Assembly (NCBI RefSeq): GCF_000757725.1
Contig: NZ_JJMU01000028.1
Location: 34,049-98,048, forward strand
Reading direction: 5' to 3'
Source of the DNA: Sphingobacterium deserti
Lineage (GTDB): Bacteria > Bacteroidota > Bacteroidia > Sphingobacteriales > Sphingobacteriaceae
Length of the DNA stretch: 64,000 bases
Shown here one piece after another: positions 45,807 through 54,885 of the stretch (positions are counted from its first letter, which is position 1; each line of letters opens with the position of its first letter). The translations under genes were made by a program, and so were the position numbers. The notes beneath the pieces were generated by a model. It was not told where the DNA came from and ran no database searches. It saw only the letters and a program-made list of their open reading frames with translations.

Positions 45807-46826
45807 ATGACAAATCCAATTTATATTGATCTGACAACAGATTATGCATTCAAACGGATATTCGCATCGGAGGTGAATAAGGACTTACTTCTTCATTTCA
45901 TCAATGAAGTATTTAGAGGGAAGAAGAAAATCGTTGATCTTGCTTACAACAAGAATGAGTATGTGGGCGATGCGGAAGATTTAGGTACTGTGATTTTAGA
46001 TTTATCTTGTACGGCCGACGATGGATCTAAAGTCATTTTGGAAGTGCAGACCAGCCAGCAGCTGAATTTTAAACAACGGATGCTTTACTATGGCGGGAAA
46101 TTAATTGCAGACCAAGCTCCTAAAGGCAATCGAAGGGGTTGGAACTATGGCATCACTGCGGTTTATGTTATTGTGCTGATGGAAGGCTTTGTGTTCTCTA
46201 CTGCGACAGAAAGTACTGCAGTTTTTCAAGATATCTGTCTCTGTAACAGCGATACGGGTACAATTTTTTATGAGGATTTACATTTTATATTTATACAATT
46301 GCTTAACTTTACGAAAGGGAGCGACAAGCTGGAAAGTGATTTGGATCGATGGTTGTATATTATAAAAAATATGCCATTAATGGATAGTCCGCCGGCATAT
46401 TTACAGCAACCTTTGTTTGGGAAGCTATTTGATGTAGCTCGCTACAGTAAACTAAACATGGAGGAACGTGCTATGTATGACATCAGTTTAAAACGGAAAT
46501 GGGATCAAGAGGCGGTTCGCCAGTACCAGGAGCAACAGTTGGAGGAAGCCATAACGAGAGGCCTGCAACAAGGCTTGGAGCAGGGACTGGAGCAAGGTTT
46601 GGAAAAAGGACTGGAGCAGGGGCTAGAACAAGGTTTGCAACAAGGCTTGGAAAAAGGTTTACAGCAAGGGATTGCCAAAGGCCTTGAAGAAGGATCAGAG
46701 GCCAAAAGTTATGCCGTAGTAAAAAAAATGATTGATAGAAATGAGTGGAGCGACGAAATGATCGCCGAACTGGTGGAGGTGACTGTTGATTACGTCAGAG
46801 AAGTTCGCGAACAGCGAAATAAGTAA
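45807..46826 (+). CDS. Rpn family PD-(D/E)XK nuclease / transposase-like protein
   Basis: 339 residues. Starts with DLTTDYAFKRIFASEVNKDLLLHF, the conserved N-terminus of recombination-promoting nucleases (formerly transposase_31). The nuclease core VILDLSCTADDGSKVILEVQTSQQLNFKQR contains the D...ExQ motif. Residues about 245-300 are a near-perfect tetrapeptide repeat (variants of GLEQ/GLEK/GLQQ, about 12 units) encoded by 12-base DNA units, likely a coiled coil or linker. The C-terminus is a short helical domain typical of the family. No terminal inverted repeats were found, so it is a stand-alone nuclease gene rather than an insertion sequence. Confidence 0.85.
   Translation: MTNPIYIDLTTDYAFKRIFASEVNKDLLLHFINEVFRGKKKIVDLAYNKNEYVGDAEDLGTVILDLSCTADDGSKVILEVQTSQQLNFKQRMLYYGGKLIADQAPKGNRRGWNYGITAVYVIVLMEGFVFSTATESTAVFQDICLCNSDTGTIFYEDLHFIFIQLLNFTKGSDKLESDLDRWLYIIKNMPLMDSPPAYLQQPLFGKLFDVARYSKLNMEERAMYDISLKRKWDQEAVRQYQEQQLEEAITRGLQQGLEQGLEQGLEKGLEQGLEQGLQQGLEKGLQQGIAKGLEEGSEAKSYAVVKKMIDRNEWSDEMIAELVEVTVDYVREVREQRNK
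46529..46696 (+). repeat. In-frame 12-base tandem repeat inside rpn-like gene
   Basis: Units of the form GGNYTRSARCAA encoding Gly-Leu-Glu/Gln-Gln/Lys, about twelve copies with third-base variation. Slippage would change the protein in steps of four residues without breaking the frame. Confidence 0.75.
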
Positions 46827-46844
46827 ATGTTTATGTTGCTATAT

Positions 46845-46889
46845 ATGTAAAAGGCCTGATAAGATCAAAACTTATCAGGCCTTTTACAT
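46845..46889. terminator. Bidirectional terminator, 19-base perfect stem
   Basis: ATGTAAAAGGCCTGATAAG (46845-46863) and its complement (46871-46889), loop ATCAAAA. The inner GGCC-containing stem with A/T ends serves both strands, between the convergent Rpn and TonB-receptor genes. Confidence 0.85.
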
Positions 46890-46914
46890 GACTTCACCTG
46901 GCGTGTACCTTTCT

Positions 46915-49320
46915 TTAAAAGTTATAGGCTACACTGCCGAGTATGCTGCGCGGCATTTGCGGATTTACCGTAGACCATCCTTTAAAATATGTCTTATCAG
47001 TAAGGTTATTGCCTTTCACGGCAATATCAAATTTTTTGTAAGCATAGGAAACGCTTGCATTTAACAAAGTGTATGCAGGAACAACGAACACACCCGTAGG
47101 CAGGCTGTTGGTCACCAGGTTTTCGCTAGCGTAGTTTACGCCTAGACCAAATCCGACACCTTTTAAGAAGCCGTTTTGCAAATGGTAGTTTGCCCAGGCA
47201 TTGAAAAGATGTTTAGGCCCCGCTTCTGTTGGGCGGAGGTTGTTCACTGATGCTGCTGCGTTCGTGATCCGGCTGCTGTTGCGGCTATAACTCATGATAA
47301 GATTTAGCCCGTCTACAGGAGCTGCTGTGAGGTCGAATTCCACGCCTCGGCTAAGACGCGTGCCGTCTTGAACAGTGATATTAAATGTCTGTCCGTCACG
47401 TTCAATACTTTCTGGTCGGGTCATATTGGTGACGCTGATATCATAAAAACTTGCGGTTAGCCCCAAGCGATTGTTCAACATGTTTAGCTTCACACCGGCC
47501 TCCCATTGGTTGGCTTGCTGCGGCTTTAAGTCGCCCGATATGTCAGGTAAAGGCTGCACCACTGGAGCCACGTTTCTAAACCCATTTTGATAATTTGCAA
47601 AGAGCGACAGTTGGTCTTTAATAGGTTCATATACAAAGCCCACACGCGGGGAGAACGCTACCTGATTAAAAATGCCGGTAGTGGTGTCCCTATCGAAGTT
47701 GTACGTTCCTTTGTTATCAAAATAGTCCATACGCAACGCGAGCATCAGGTGCATGCTTGGCGTGATGTCTAATACGTCGGAAATGTAGGCGCCGTAAGCT
47801 TGGGTAAGTCCTCTATTATTTGTTTCCGCAAAAGTAGATGCAGCGATCGCCGAATCAATACTATTCGCATCGAAGCTGTAATACCTTGGGTCATCAAAAG
47901 AGGTGTTGATCTTATCAACCAATACATACGGAGAGTTGTGTGTCTCCGCACGTTGCGATAGAAAGTCAAGGCCAACTAAAAGACGGTTGCGCATATTTCC
48001 AAGTTGGAAATCACCCACAAAATTTTGTTGTGCGTTGATGGTTTGTGCGACATAATTTTGTTTGGCCGCAAGACGGTCGATGAGCGTATCCGTAGCACCT
48101 GTATACATGACGTACTGGAAGTATCCATCTGCTTTGCGGCGATTGTACACGAGGCTTGTGTTCGAAGTCCACTGATCATTAATGCGGTAGGTAACATTTC
48201 CGCGTAGCGTTGTTGTTGGATTACGAAAGGTGACATCGTTATTGGTATACGATTTATTAAAGTCAAACGCTAACTCATCCGGTGTTCGTGCCTGAAGTTG
48301 GCGGCCACGATTCAAAAATACCATGAGCGGATTTGTAGCTTTACTATCATAGATTTCAGCATCGAAAAGGATATCTAGTTTTTCGTTGGGTTTGTACAAT
48401 AAGGATGGCGCAATGAAGAAAGACCTTTTAAAACCGGCATCCTGAAATGTCCCATTGTTCGTGTAGGCGGTATTTACACGGCCTAAGAGTTTCTTATTGG
48501 CGGTAAGTGGACCATATACATCGGCGGTAACACGATGCTCGTCGTAACTGCCGAAAATATAATTCACGCGCCCGCCCAAGGTGTCTATCGGTTTTTTGGT
48601 GACGTTGTTAATTAAACCACCAAAGCCCACGGCAGCACCGCCGTATAATGAGCCCGATGGGCCTTTGATAACCTCGATGGTTTCTAGGTTTGCAGGATCT
48701 GGACTCGTGCTTGCGATACTAACAACACCATTGACCATGGCGGATTGTGTGGTAAAGCCGCGAAGCGTATAATAGGCTACACCATCACCGGGCCGACCTG
48801 TAGACGACCAAAGCTTATCTAACCCCGCTACGTTGGCCAAGGCATCATCGTAATTTGTATTCACCTGGCTTTGTAGCAGCTCTTTGGTGATCACCGCGTA
48901 GGACTGTGGATTTTCCAGGTTCCTTAGGGGCATTTTGGCCACATAGGGGCTGCTTTTGCGCGTGTATCTGTTGGCTACGCCATTCACAACAATCTCATCC
49001 AGCGCCGCGCGGTCTTCGACAAGATAAAGTGGGGGAACTTCCATTCGGCTTCCTGCTACATCAATAGTTTGCGTCTGTGTGGAAAGGCCTACCGATGAAA
49101 TCGTCAGTGTTTGTTTTCCTGCCTGTATGTTTTTAAAACTGTATATCCCTTTTGCATTCGTAAAAACAGTTATGGATTGTGGTGTAAGTTTTACGGTAAT
49201 ACTTTCCGCGGGTTGTCCGTCTGAAGAGAGTACCTTTCCGTAGATTTCGGTTTTTTGCTGTGCAAGGATAAGCAACGGAAAAATGAAGGGAATGATAAGT
49301 AGAAATTTTCTCATGTACAT
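46915..49320 (-). CDS. TonB-dependent siderophore-type receptor
   Basis: 801 residues with signal peptide MYMRKFLLIIPFIFPLLILA; the ATG at 49314 is an alternative start. An N-terminal carboxypeptidase-regulatory-like domain (KTEIYGKVLSSDGQPAESITVKL...) is followed by the plug domain (IVVNGVANRYTRKSS, DDALANVAGLDKLW) and a long beta barrel ending RSILGSVAYNF. The TonB-siderophore receptor type (FhuA/FhuE-like) is suggested by the plug sequence and the TYFKGWS end. Ligand unknown. An exact TTTG-N19-TAGATTTG promoter precedes it at 49365. Confidence 0.88.
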   Translation of the reverse strand: MYMRKFLLIIPFIFPLLILAQQKTEIYGKVLSSDGQPAESITVKLTPQSITVFTNAKGIYSFKNIQAGKQTLTISSVGLSTQTQTIDVAGSRMEVPPLYLVEDRAALDEIVVNGVANRYTRKSSPYVAKMPLRNLENPQSYAVITKELLQSQVNTNYDDALANVAGLDKLWSSTGRPGDGVAYYTLRGFTTQSAMVNGVVSIASTSPDPANLETIEVIKGPSGSLYGGAAVGFGGLINNVTKKPIDTLGGRVNYIFGSYDEHRVTADVYGPLTANKKLLGRVNTAYTNNGTFQDAGFKRSFFIAPSLLYKPNEKLDILFDAEIYDSKATNPLMVFLNRGRQLQARTPDELAFDFNKSYTNNDVTFRNPTTTLRGNVTYRINDQWTSNTSLVYNRRKADGYFQYVMYTGATDTLIDRLAAKQNYVAQTINAQQNFVGDFQLGNMRNRLLVGLDFLSQRAETHNSPYVLVDKINTSFDDPRYYSFDANSIDSAIAASTFAETNNRGLTQAYGAYISDVLDITPSMHLMLALRMDYFDNKGTYNFDRDTTTGIFNQVAFSPRVGFVYEPIKDQLSLFANYQNGFRNVAPVVQPLPDISGDLKPQQANQWEAGVKLNMLNNRLGLTASFYDISVTNMTRPESIERDGQTFNITVQDGTRLSRGVEFDLTAAPVDGLNLIMSYSRNSSRITNAAASVNNLRPTEAGPKHLFNAWANYHLQNGFLKGVGFGLGVNYASENLVTNSLPTGVFVVPAYTLLNASVSYAYKKFDIAVKGNNLTDKTYFKGWSTVNPQMPRSILGSVAYNF

Positions 49321-49681
49321 GGCGTGTATAGTCTTAGTCTTATTTGGACTTAATTTAAATTGCGCAAATCTATTGTTCTTGATCTATAAATCAAAGGGAA
49401 AAAGAAAGTATTTGATAAGGTTAGTTCTAAAAACCGTAAAAATCCGGATAAACCTCGCACAGGTGATCAGGCGGTTTTATAATTTAACATCCTATTAATA
49501 TGAAAAGGCCTATTTTCGGAATCAAAATATTGATTTCGGTTTCATGGTCCTATTATTTTGGGAACAATCCTGCTAGATGTTGGTATTTGGAAGGCGGAGC
49601 ACCTATAAAACATTGAACTTTCCATATGACGATTTAAGATCAGAATTGGCAGAAGTGAGCTACTGAAAAAACATTGGAGAT
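49321..49681. other. Divergent intergenic region
   Basis: 361 bases between the TonB receptor and the GDPD gene. It holds the receptor promoter (49365-49395) and the palindrome AATTTAAATT at 49352-49361 over the predicted start site. No Fur-like box of standard type was recognised. The right part shows only a possible ribosome-binding GGAGAT before 49682. Confidence 0.6.
49365..49395 (-). promoter_or_regulatory. Bacteroidota promoter of the TonB receptor gene
   Basis: Read on the minus strand: TTTG (49395-49392), 19-base spacer, TAGATTTG (49372-49365), an exact TTTG/TANNTTTG pair with optimal spacing. Transcription would start near 49359, giving a leader of about 40 bases. Confidence 0.65.
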
Positions 49682-50572
49682 ATGCATAAAGGAATAAGTC
49701 GATTTACTATTGTTGCCGCGATGTGTGTGGCTATGATAAATTTAGTGCAGGCACAATCTAACTATTGGGATTTTAAATGCCCTGAGGATCTGCATGCCTT
49801 TTTCAGCTATAGAAAGGGCAAACATGTACTAAGTGGGCATCGGGGTTCGACTGAAAAGGGGCTGCCTGAGAATAGCCTTGCCGCATTTTCCAAAGTGCTT
49901 GAGCACACACCCGCTTTTTTTGAAATCGATCCACGTTTAACAAAAGATAGCGTGGTGGTTTTGATGCATGATGCCACTTTAGATCGGACGTCCAATGGTT
50001 CGGGCAAAGTATCAGACTATACCTGGGCGCAGTTGCAGGAATTACGCCTTAAAGATAGGAGCGGTAAGCTTACCGACCAACGTATACCGCGTCTAGACAG
50101 TGTCCTCGTTTGGGCGAAAGGAAAAACGGTTTTAAACTTAGACCAAAAAGGTGTTCCTGCTGCGGTATATATCGAATTGATCCGGAAGTATAATGCTTTC
50201 TCGTATGTAATGATTACCGTCCATACCGCCTCGCAGGCTAAAGACTTTTTAAAAATGGCACCTCAGCTTATGCTATCTGCGCACATCAAAACAAAACCGG
50301 TATACGAGACGTACAAAAAGCAACGTATCCCTTTCAATCAGCTGATCGCCTACATTGGTTCTGAGTTCACATCGGAAAACAAAGCGCTCTGCAGCCTATT
50401 AAACGAGAAAGGGGTAATGTGTATGATCTCTGCTGCTCCTATGTTTGACAAACTTCCTGCCGCAGCAAGACGAGCGAATGCATACCGGACAGTTTTTAAA
50501 GACGGCGCTTCCATCTTAGAATCTGATTTCCCGATGGAGGTTAGCGTTGCAGTGGAAAGCCACGGCTATTAA
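49682..50572 (+). CDS. Glycerophosphodiester phosphodiesterase
   Basis: Hydrolyses glycerophosphodiesters to glycerol-3-phosphate and an alcohol. 296 residues with signal peptide (hydrophobic core VAAMCVAMINLVQAQ), so periplasmic or secreted. GDPD-fold motifs LSGHRGSTEKGLPENSL (catalytic His), EIDPR and HDATLDRTSNG. Preceded by GGAGAT seven bases before the ATG, an unusually clear ribosome-binding site for this genome. Divergent from the TonB receptor and convergent with the XRE gene. Confidence 0.88.
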   Translation: MHKGISRFTIVAAMCVAMINLVQAQSNYWDFKCPEDLHAFFSYRKGKHVLSGHRGSTEKGLPENSLAAFSKVLEHTPAFFEIDPRLTKDSVVVLMHDATLDRTSNGSGKVSDYTWAQLQELRLKDRSGKLTDQRIPRLDSVLVWAKGKTVLNLDQKGVPAAVYIELIRKYNAFSYVMITVHTASQAKDFLKMAPQLMLSAHIKTKPVYETYKKQRIPFNQLIAYIGSEFTSENKALCSLLNEKGVMCMISAAPMFDKLPAAARRANAYRTVFKDGASILESDFPMEVSVAVESHGY

Positions 50573-50641
50573 TAAGCGTCTTTATCAGGCTATTTCGGTT
50601 TAGGGCTAGGCACCACTTTGCAGCAATAGTGCCAACGACTT

Positions 50642-51250
50642 TTATTTTTTCTTAGGCTTGTAGTAAAGAAATATAGTCCGTTTAGAAGGGCTACCGTCCA
50701 GTTTTTTACCCTGGATCGTTTTCCGCTCCAACTGCCGAGTCAAATATTTATGTAACAGTTCGTGCAGACGACCAGACTCAAGATGAAGATCAAATTCATT
50801 TCGGAAATCTATAAGCATTTGAGCAATGGACCTTTCTTGTTCGAAATAATCTGTTTTAAACACAATGTACGCGATGTATTCCCGTTCTCTTTTAGTTCCG
50901 GTACTGTTCGGCTTTGCGAAAAATAAATCCTCTTCATCTTTAAAATATCCCATTCGCTGATTCAAATATTTGCGACGGTAATCTTCAACGATTTTAAGCT
51001 CACTCTCCGAAATGTGTATAGGCGTTTCAAAGTCAAAAAAATGAGTAAGCGAAAGTGCAAACGGCTGGCAGACTTTGTCGATGGTTTCCACCGATATAGG
51101 TAGAGTGCCACTGTGGTAGCTGCGAATAGCTTTCGCCCCAACCCCGGCTAAATTAGCTAACGCGACAATCGATAAACCCGTTAGATTGAGTATTTCGTCA
51201 ATACGTGTGGAGATCGCCTTTGCCAATTTTTTATTTTCTGCTTTACCCAC
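50642..51250 (-). CDS. XRE-family HTH transcriptional regulator
   Basis: 202 residues. The N-terminal helix-turn-helix (about 12-70, LTGLSIVALANLAGVGAKAIRSYHSGTLPISVETIDKVC) is a lambda-repressor-like domain. The C-terminal 110 residues have no recognised effector domain; they contain FEQERSIAQMLIDFRNEF and a basic, lysine-rich end. Regulated target unknown. It is the only gene between the GDPD gene and the intergenic region 51251-52178. Confidence 0.8.
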   Translation of the reverse strand: MGKAENKKLAKAISTRIDEILNLTGLSIVALANLAGVGAKAIRSYHSGTLPISVETIDKVCQPFALSLTHFFDFETPIHISESELKIVEDYRRKYLNQRMGYFKDEEDLFFAKPNSTGTKREREYIAYIVFKTDYFEQERSIAQMLIDFRNEFDLHLESGRLHELLHKYLTRQLERKTIQGKKLDGSPSKRTIFLYYKPKKK

Positions 51251-52178
51251 TATAAGCTGTATGTTAAAAATTTTAAAAACTTTTGTATATTTTCTTACAA
51301 TTATTTGTATATTTGATTGTTGTTTGATACAGTGGGGCGCGAATTACGTCAAGCGGAATAGATTTTCTCTGAAGCAATTGTGCAAGAAGTGTTTACAGAG
51401 GCGATTTTAGATGATTTACATGCTGAAAAATGCCATTTGCTCCTTGCTTTTACATAGATCAATTTTGTAAACTACATTGGCTTGTTTCGTTAAGATCCCT
51501 GTTGAGGAAGGATAACCAAATTGTTAAAAACACAATAAATAGCGTTACGAAATGGGTGTATGTTTCGCTCATTATCGGCAGAGAAGAGGCTTGCACGTTA
51601 AATAGGAAGAGTAACTGAGTTAGTCACAGATACCATTCACATATTACCATGCCGCTCTGAAAGAAAAACGGAAGACGCACATAAGCGTGTAACAAAGGAC
51701 AATTGTAGTATAGGGTTAGTAAATAGGCGAGTCGCTAACCGTTTTTACTCGTTGTCTTTTTGATGCATTCCCATGCTCTTCTGTCCTGCCGGCCCCAAAA
51801 TATATAAAGAACGCTTTACGAATTACGTGGAATTGTACCAGCTAATATTCGATATTCTACACACCTAAATTAGCAACAATTCTCGCGATTCCCAAAAGCG
51901 AAATTTTATTATCAAATAGATTTCTTTATATAGGGGCCGGTTATTTTAATCATAGCATGGTGTAAACAAGTTAAAATCATTTATTTATGTTGTCCAACGG
52001 CGATAAATGTGTTTCGTTTCAATTTTAACACAGCTAGCGATTGCGCCTAAGTTCCGCGCTTGCGGAGCTTAGTTCGCTAGTCTTTTTTTAACTTGTCCTC
52101 CGTTATTAAAACACCCATAACTATTTGATGATGTTTATGTCGGGACCAAATGTTCGAACGTGGTCCATATTAGCGTCT
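51251..52178. other. Intergenic region with terminator but no visible gene
   Basis: About 930 bases. Frames across it are short, low in typical codon use and lack start context. It carries a strong plus-strand terminator (52034-52089) at its right part, which implies a short plus-strand RNA or sORF upstream. The sequence before the hairpin (51900-52030) is AT-rich with no clear promoter. Confidence 0.55.
52034..52089 (+). terminator. Long rho-independent terminator without an upstream gene
   Basis: CTAGCGA (52034-52040) pairs with TCGCTAG (52074-52080), an internal loop follows, then CTAAGTTCCGC/GCGGAGCTTAG with an eleven-base stem and GCTT loop. Seven T's follow (52083-52089). It is directed to the plus strand. 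Confidence 0.75.
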
Positions 52179-52373
52179 TTAAGGTTTTGTCCAGTCCTGT
52201 TTGCGCCGCTTTCCTAAAATTCTAGCTAAGATCCAAACGATCGCTATACTAATCAATATGATGAATATCACGCCAGACCAAGCCCCTGTGTGAAAAACAA
52301 CATCTACCACCTGGCAACTGCTCATCATAGCCATAGCGCATAAAAAAATCAGTACGGACAAAAATCTTTGCAT
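52179..52373 (-). CDS. Small lipoprotein with one membrane helix
   Basis: 64 residues: MQRFLSVLIFLCAMAMMSSC ends in lipobox MSSC (Cys20), followed by a short hydrophilic stretch, a membrane helix (about 36-52) and a basic RKQDWTKP end. This pattern of tiny lipidated membrane protein recurs in Bacteroidota and is often left unnamed. Role unknown; envelope-stress related peptides share the layout. Confidence 0.6.
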   Translation of the reverse strand: MQRFLSVLIFLCAMAMMSSCQVVDVVFHTGAWSGVIFIILISIAIVWILARILGKRRKQDWTKP

Positions 52374-52639
52374 AACTATTTATTTTATCTAACGAACAAT
52401 TGCAGGGTAAAACCGTTGAAGAAAACTATAGAAAATTACAGTCTCGTGAGGTGGCAGATGCTATCCGTCTATCTATAGTGCGGCTTGATATGGCTTTTGA
52501 GCTATGTTTATCCTAACTAAGGTGATGTGTATTTCCTAACCGATGTTAGATGCTATAGTAGATTTCTTTCAACAAAGGATTAGGCAATTGGAAGCGATTA
52601 GCTGAGCGTGGGTTTAATTTACGCAGAAGCTTTTTGATG

Positions 52640-53272
52640 TTAAGGACTTACCAATAGCCTTTGTAAAACATCTTTTATTCTTTTCCGTTCGTGCTCGTCG
52701 TGTAAATCCACATTAAGCAGGGAGCTTTTGTTGTTTTTTGATTGAATGGCTAAGAATGTCGCCCCTGCTGCCAATAAAGCAAAGGCTACGGAATCGAAAT
52801 TAGACCCTATATTTTGATTAACTTTTAATATGTCAAGCGCTTTCTGGAGTGTGCGCTCATGCATCTGCAACGTTGCTATGGCTTTAAGATTTTTCGCGGA
52901 AAACCCCCAATGAAGTATTCCTTTCAATTCGTCATCAGCTATAAGTTCATCCAACTGGATCTCTAAGAGCGATAAGATGTCTTCGTGAACGACGTCCTTT
53001 GGATGTAATGCTATATTTTGACTGAGTTTTTGGGCAGCAGAGGGCTGTAGTTCTCTGTTTTCAAGATATTGGGCTATGAGCCCTTCTAATCCACCGAAAT
53101 ATAGGTAGATAAGCTTGGGATTAAGTCCAGATATTTCGGTTAGAGACGTTACGTTTAACTCTGAGTAGGATCTTTGTGCTAATATATTACCTACGCTTTC
53201 AAGCAAAATATTTTTAGATCGAAGTCGGTTGCGCGTGCTTTTTGCCGCGGTCTTCTTATTTTTCCGGTTCAT
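52640..53272 (-). CDS. TetR-like transcriptional regulator (copy 1)
   Basis: 210 residues from the ATG at 53272, which is preceded by AAAGG spaced eight bases; the frame continues upstream as 39 unlikely codons. The N-terminal HTH (about 20-65, ILLESVGNILAQRSYSELNVTSLTEISGLNPKLIYLYF) is TetR type. The ligand-binding part has LLEIQLDELIADDELKGILHWG and a hydrophobic ALLAAGATFLAI helix. It shares the LNPKLIYLYF and LHWG motifs with the regulator at 57559. Stands alone; targets unknown. Confidence 0.75.
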   Translation of the reverse strand: MNRKNKKTAAKSTRNRLRSKNILLESVGNILAQRSYSELNVTSLTEISGLNPKLIYLYFGGLEGLIAQYLENRELQPSAAQKLSQNIALHPKDVVHEDILSLLEIQLDELIADDELKGILHWGFSAKNLKAIATLQMHERTLQKALDILKVNQNIGSNFDSVAFALLAAGATFLAIQSKNNKSSLLNVDLHDEHERKRIKDVLQRLLVSP

Positions 53273-53811
53273 CTTATTACCTTTGTAAAGTCCTCTATAG
53301 CATTGTGTACAATCGTTTATTCGGTCTTCTATGCCAAGCTCTACTGAGCTTGATGCAGGTAACCATGCTATCGCTTCGAGTAAAAGCAAATCACATAAGT
53401 CTTTTCCTGATGTATTGGTTTCGTTTCAATTTATATTGTCAAATATAGTAATTATTTTCATAAACAAAATTGACCCTGTAGAACAAATATTATTATATTG
53501 TATGAAATGTAGCTATTATTTTACAAAAACCGATTATTTTCTGTTAGCCTGCTTTTTTAATTACGCCATTTTATTTAAATAAGTTATTTCATGCGTGGGA
53601 GTTAGTTCGAGCCGACTTATTTTTATCGTCTATGTTATCAACCAACGCTTTGTCTATGGAAAGGCTTTGGGGTATGATAGTGCATACTATTGAGCTTAGC
53701 TAACAGCTGGCGATGACTCCGCATTTTTTGCCTTAAGCGTAGTCTAGACAGGGCAGGATGGTTTTATCCTGTGCTGAATGTATATTTAAGCATACTTAAG
53801 CAATACTAGCC
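53273..53811. other. Intergenic region upstream of fbp
   Basis: About 540 AT-rich bases between the regulator and fbp. It has a small palindrome ATTGT-gt-ACAAT at 53302-53313, 30 bases upstream of the regulator start. No exact -7/-33 promoter pair was found. No gene seen. Confidence 0.5.
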
Positions 53812-54831
53812 ATGACTACATTTAAAACCCTAGGACAGTTTATTATTGAAAAACAAGCCGATTTTCCCTATGCGAAGGGCGAGTTGTCCCGCCTGCTACG
53901 TGATATAGGTATTGCTGCAAAAGTGGTAAATCGAGAAGTGAACAAGGCGGGTTTGGTAGACATCCTGGGCGATGCGGGGCAAATCAACGTACAGGGAGAG
54001 GGGCAAAAAAAACTGGACGTCTATGCTGATGAGCAATTTATCCGGGCTTTACAAAGTGGTGGGGAATGTTGCGTTGTTGCATCGGAAGAGCATGAACTGC
54101 CCGTGGACATCGATTCTGAGTTGTCAAGAAATGCAAAGTATATTGTTTGCATCGATCCGCTTGATGGCTCCAGCAACATTGATGTGAACGTGTCTGTAGG
54201 AACCATCTTTTCAATCTATCGCCGTGATTCTTTAGGCGGGAGACCAACTTTGAAGGATATTTTGCAAAAAGGGGACAAACAGGTTGCCGCCGGATACATT
54301 GTTTATGGTTCCTCAACCATGTTGGTTTATACTACCGGAAAAGGCGTAAACGGTTTCACACTGGATCCCAGTATTGGTGAGTTTTGTTTGTCTCATCCCG
54401 AAATACGCGTGCCCGCTATGGGGCAAATTTATTCTGTAAATGAAGGTAACTATTCAAAGTTTTCAGATGGGGTGAAGAAGTATATAAAGTATTGTCAGGA
54501 AAATGATGCGCCATCGCAAAGGCCCTACACGTCTCGGTACATTGGTTCGCTAGTTGCTGATATTCATAGAAATTTGTTATTGGGCGGGATATTTATTTAC
54601 CCGGCGACACGTACACATCCAAATGGGAAATTGCGGCTTATGTATGAATGTAATCCGATAGCTTTCATTATTGAACAGGCTGGAGGTCGGGCTACGGATG
54701 GGTGTATGCGTATCTTAGATATCGAGCCCGGTAGCTTGCACCAGCGTTCAGCCTGCTTTATGGGCAGTACGGGAATGGTAGCAGCGATTGAGCATTTCTT
54801 AGACGCAGAAAGAAATAGTGTACGGGGCTGA
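53812..54831 (+). CDS. fbp: Fructose-1,6-bisphosphatase, class I
   Basis: Gluconeogenic enzyme hydrolysing fructose-1,6-bisphosphate to fructose-6-phosphate, cytosolic. 339 residues. Class I motifs: the metal site [44 protein letters not shown] and the C-terminal [20 protein letters not shown]. Normal length for the family. Convergent with the histidine kinase (54 bases apart). Confidence 0.97.
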   Translation: MTTFKTLGQFIIEKQADFPYAKGELSRLLRDIGIAAKVVNREVNKAGLVDILGDAGQINVQGEGQKKLDVYADEQFIRALQSGGECCVVASEEHELPVDIDSELSRNAKYIVCIDPLDGSSNIDVNVSVGTIFSIYRRDSLGGRPTLKDILQKGDKQVAAGYIVYGSSTMLVYTTGKGVNGFTLDPSIGEFCLSHPEIRVPAMGQIYSVNEGNYSKFSDGVKKYIKYCQENDAPSQRPYTSRYIGSLVADIHRNLLLGGIFIYPATRTHPNGKLRLMYECNPIAFIIEQAGGRATDGCMRILDIEPGSLHQRSACFMGSTGMVAAIEHFLDAERNSVRG

Positions 54832-54885
54832 AGCAGTCGATAGCGGTATGTTTTCTGTTCCATGTAAGGGTGTTCAGTAAGGCAA

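Noticed and set aside
45807..46826. Insertion sequence around the Rpn-type gene
   Set aside because: The family is transposase-related but there are no terminal inverted repeats or target duplications; the flanking inverted repeats are an upstream palindrome and a terminator.
51430..51618. 62-codon plus-strand frame in the gap
   Set aside because: No start context, unusual amino-acid composition, and no structure linking it to the downstream terminator.
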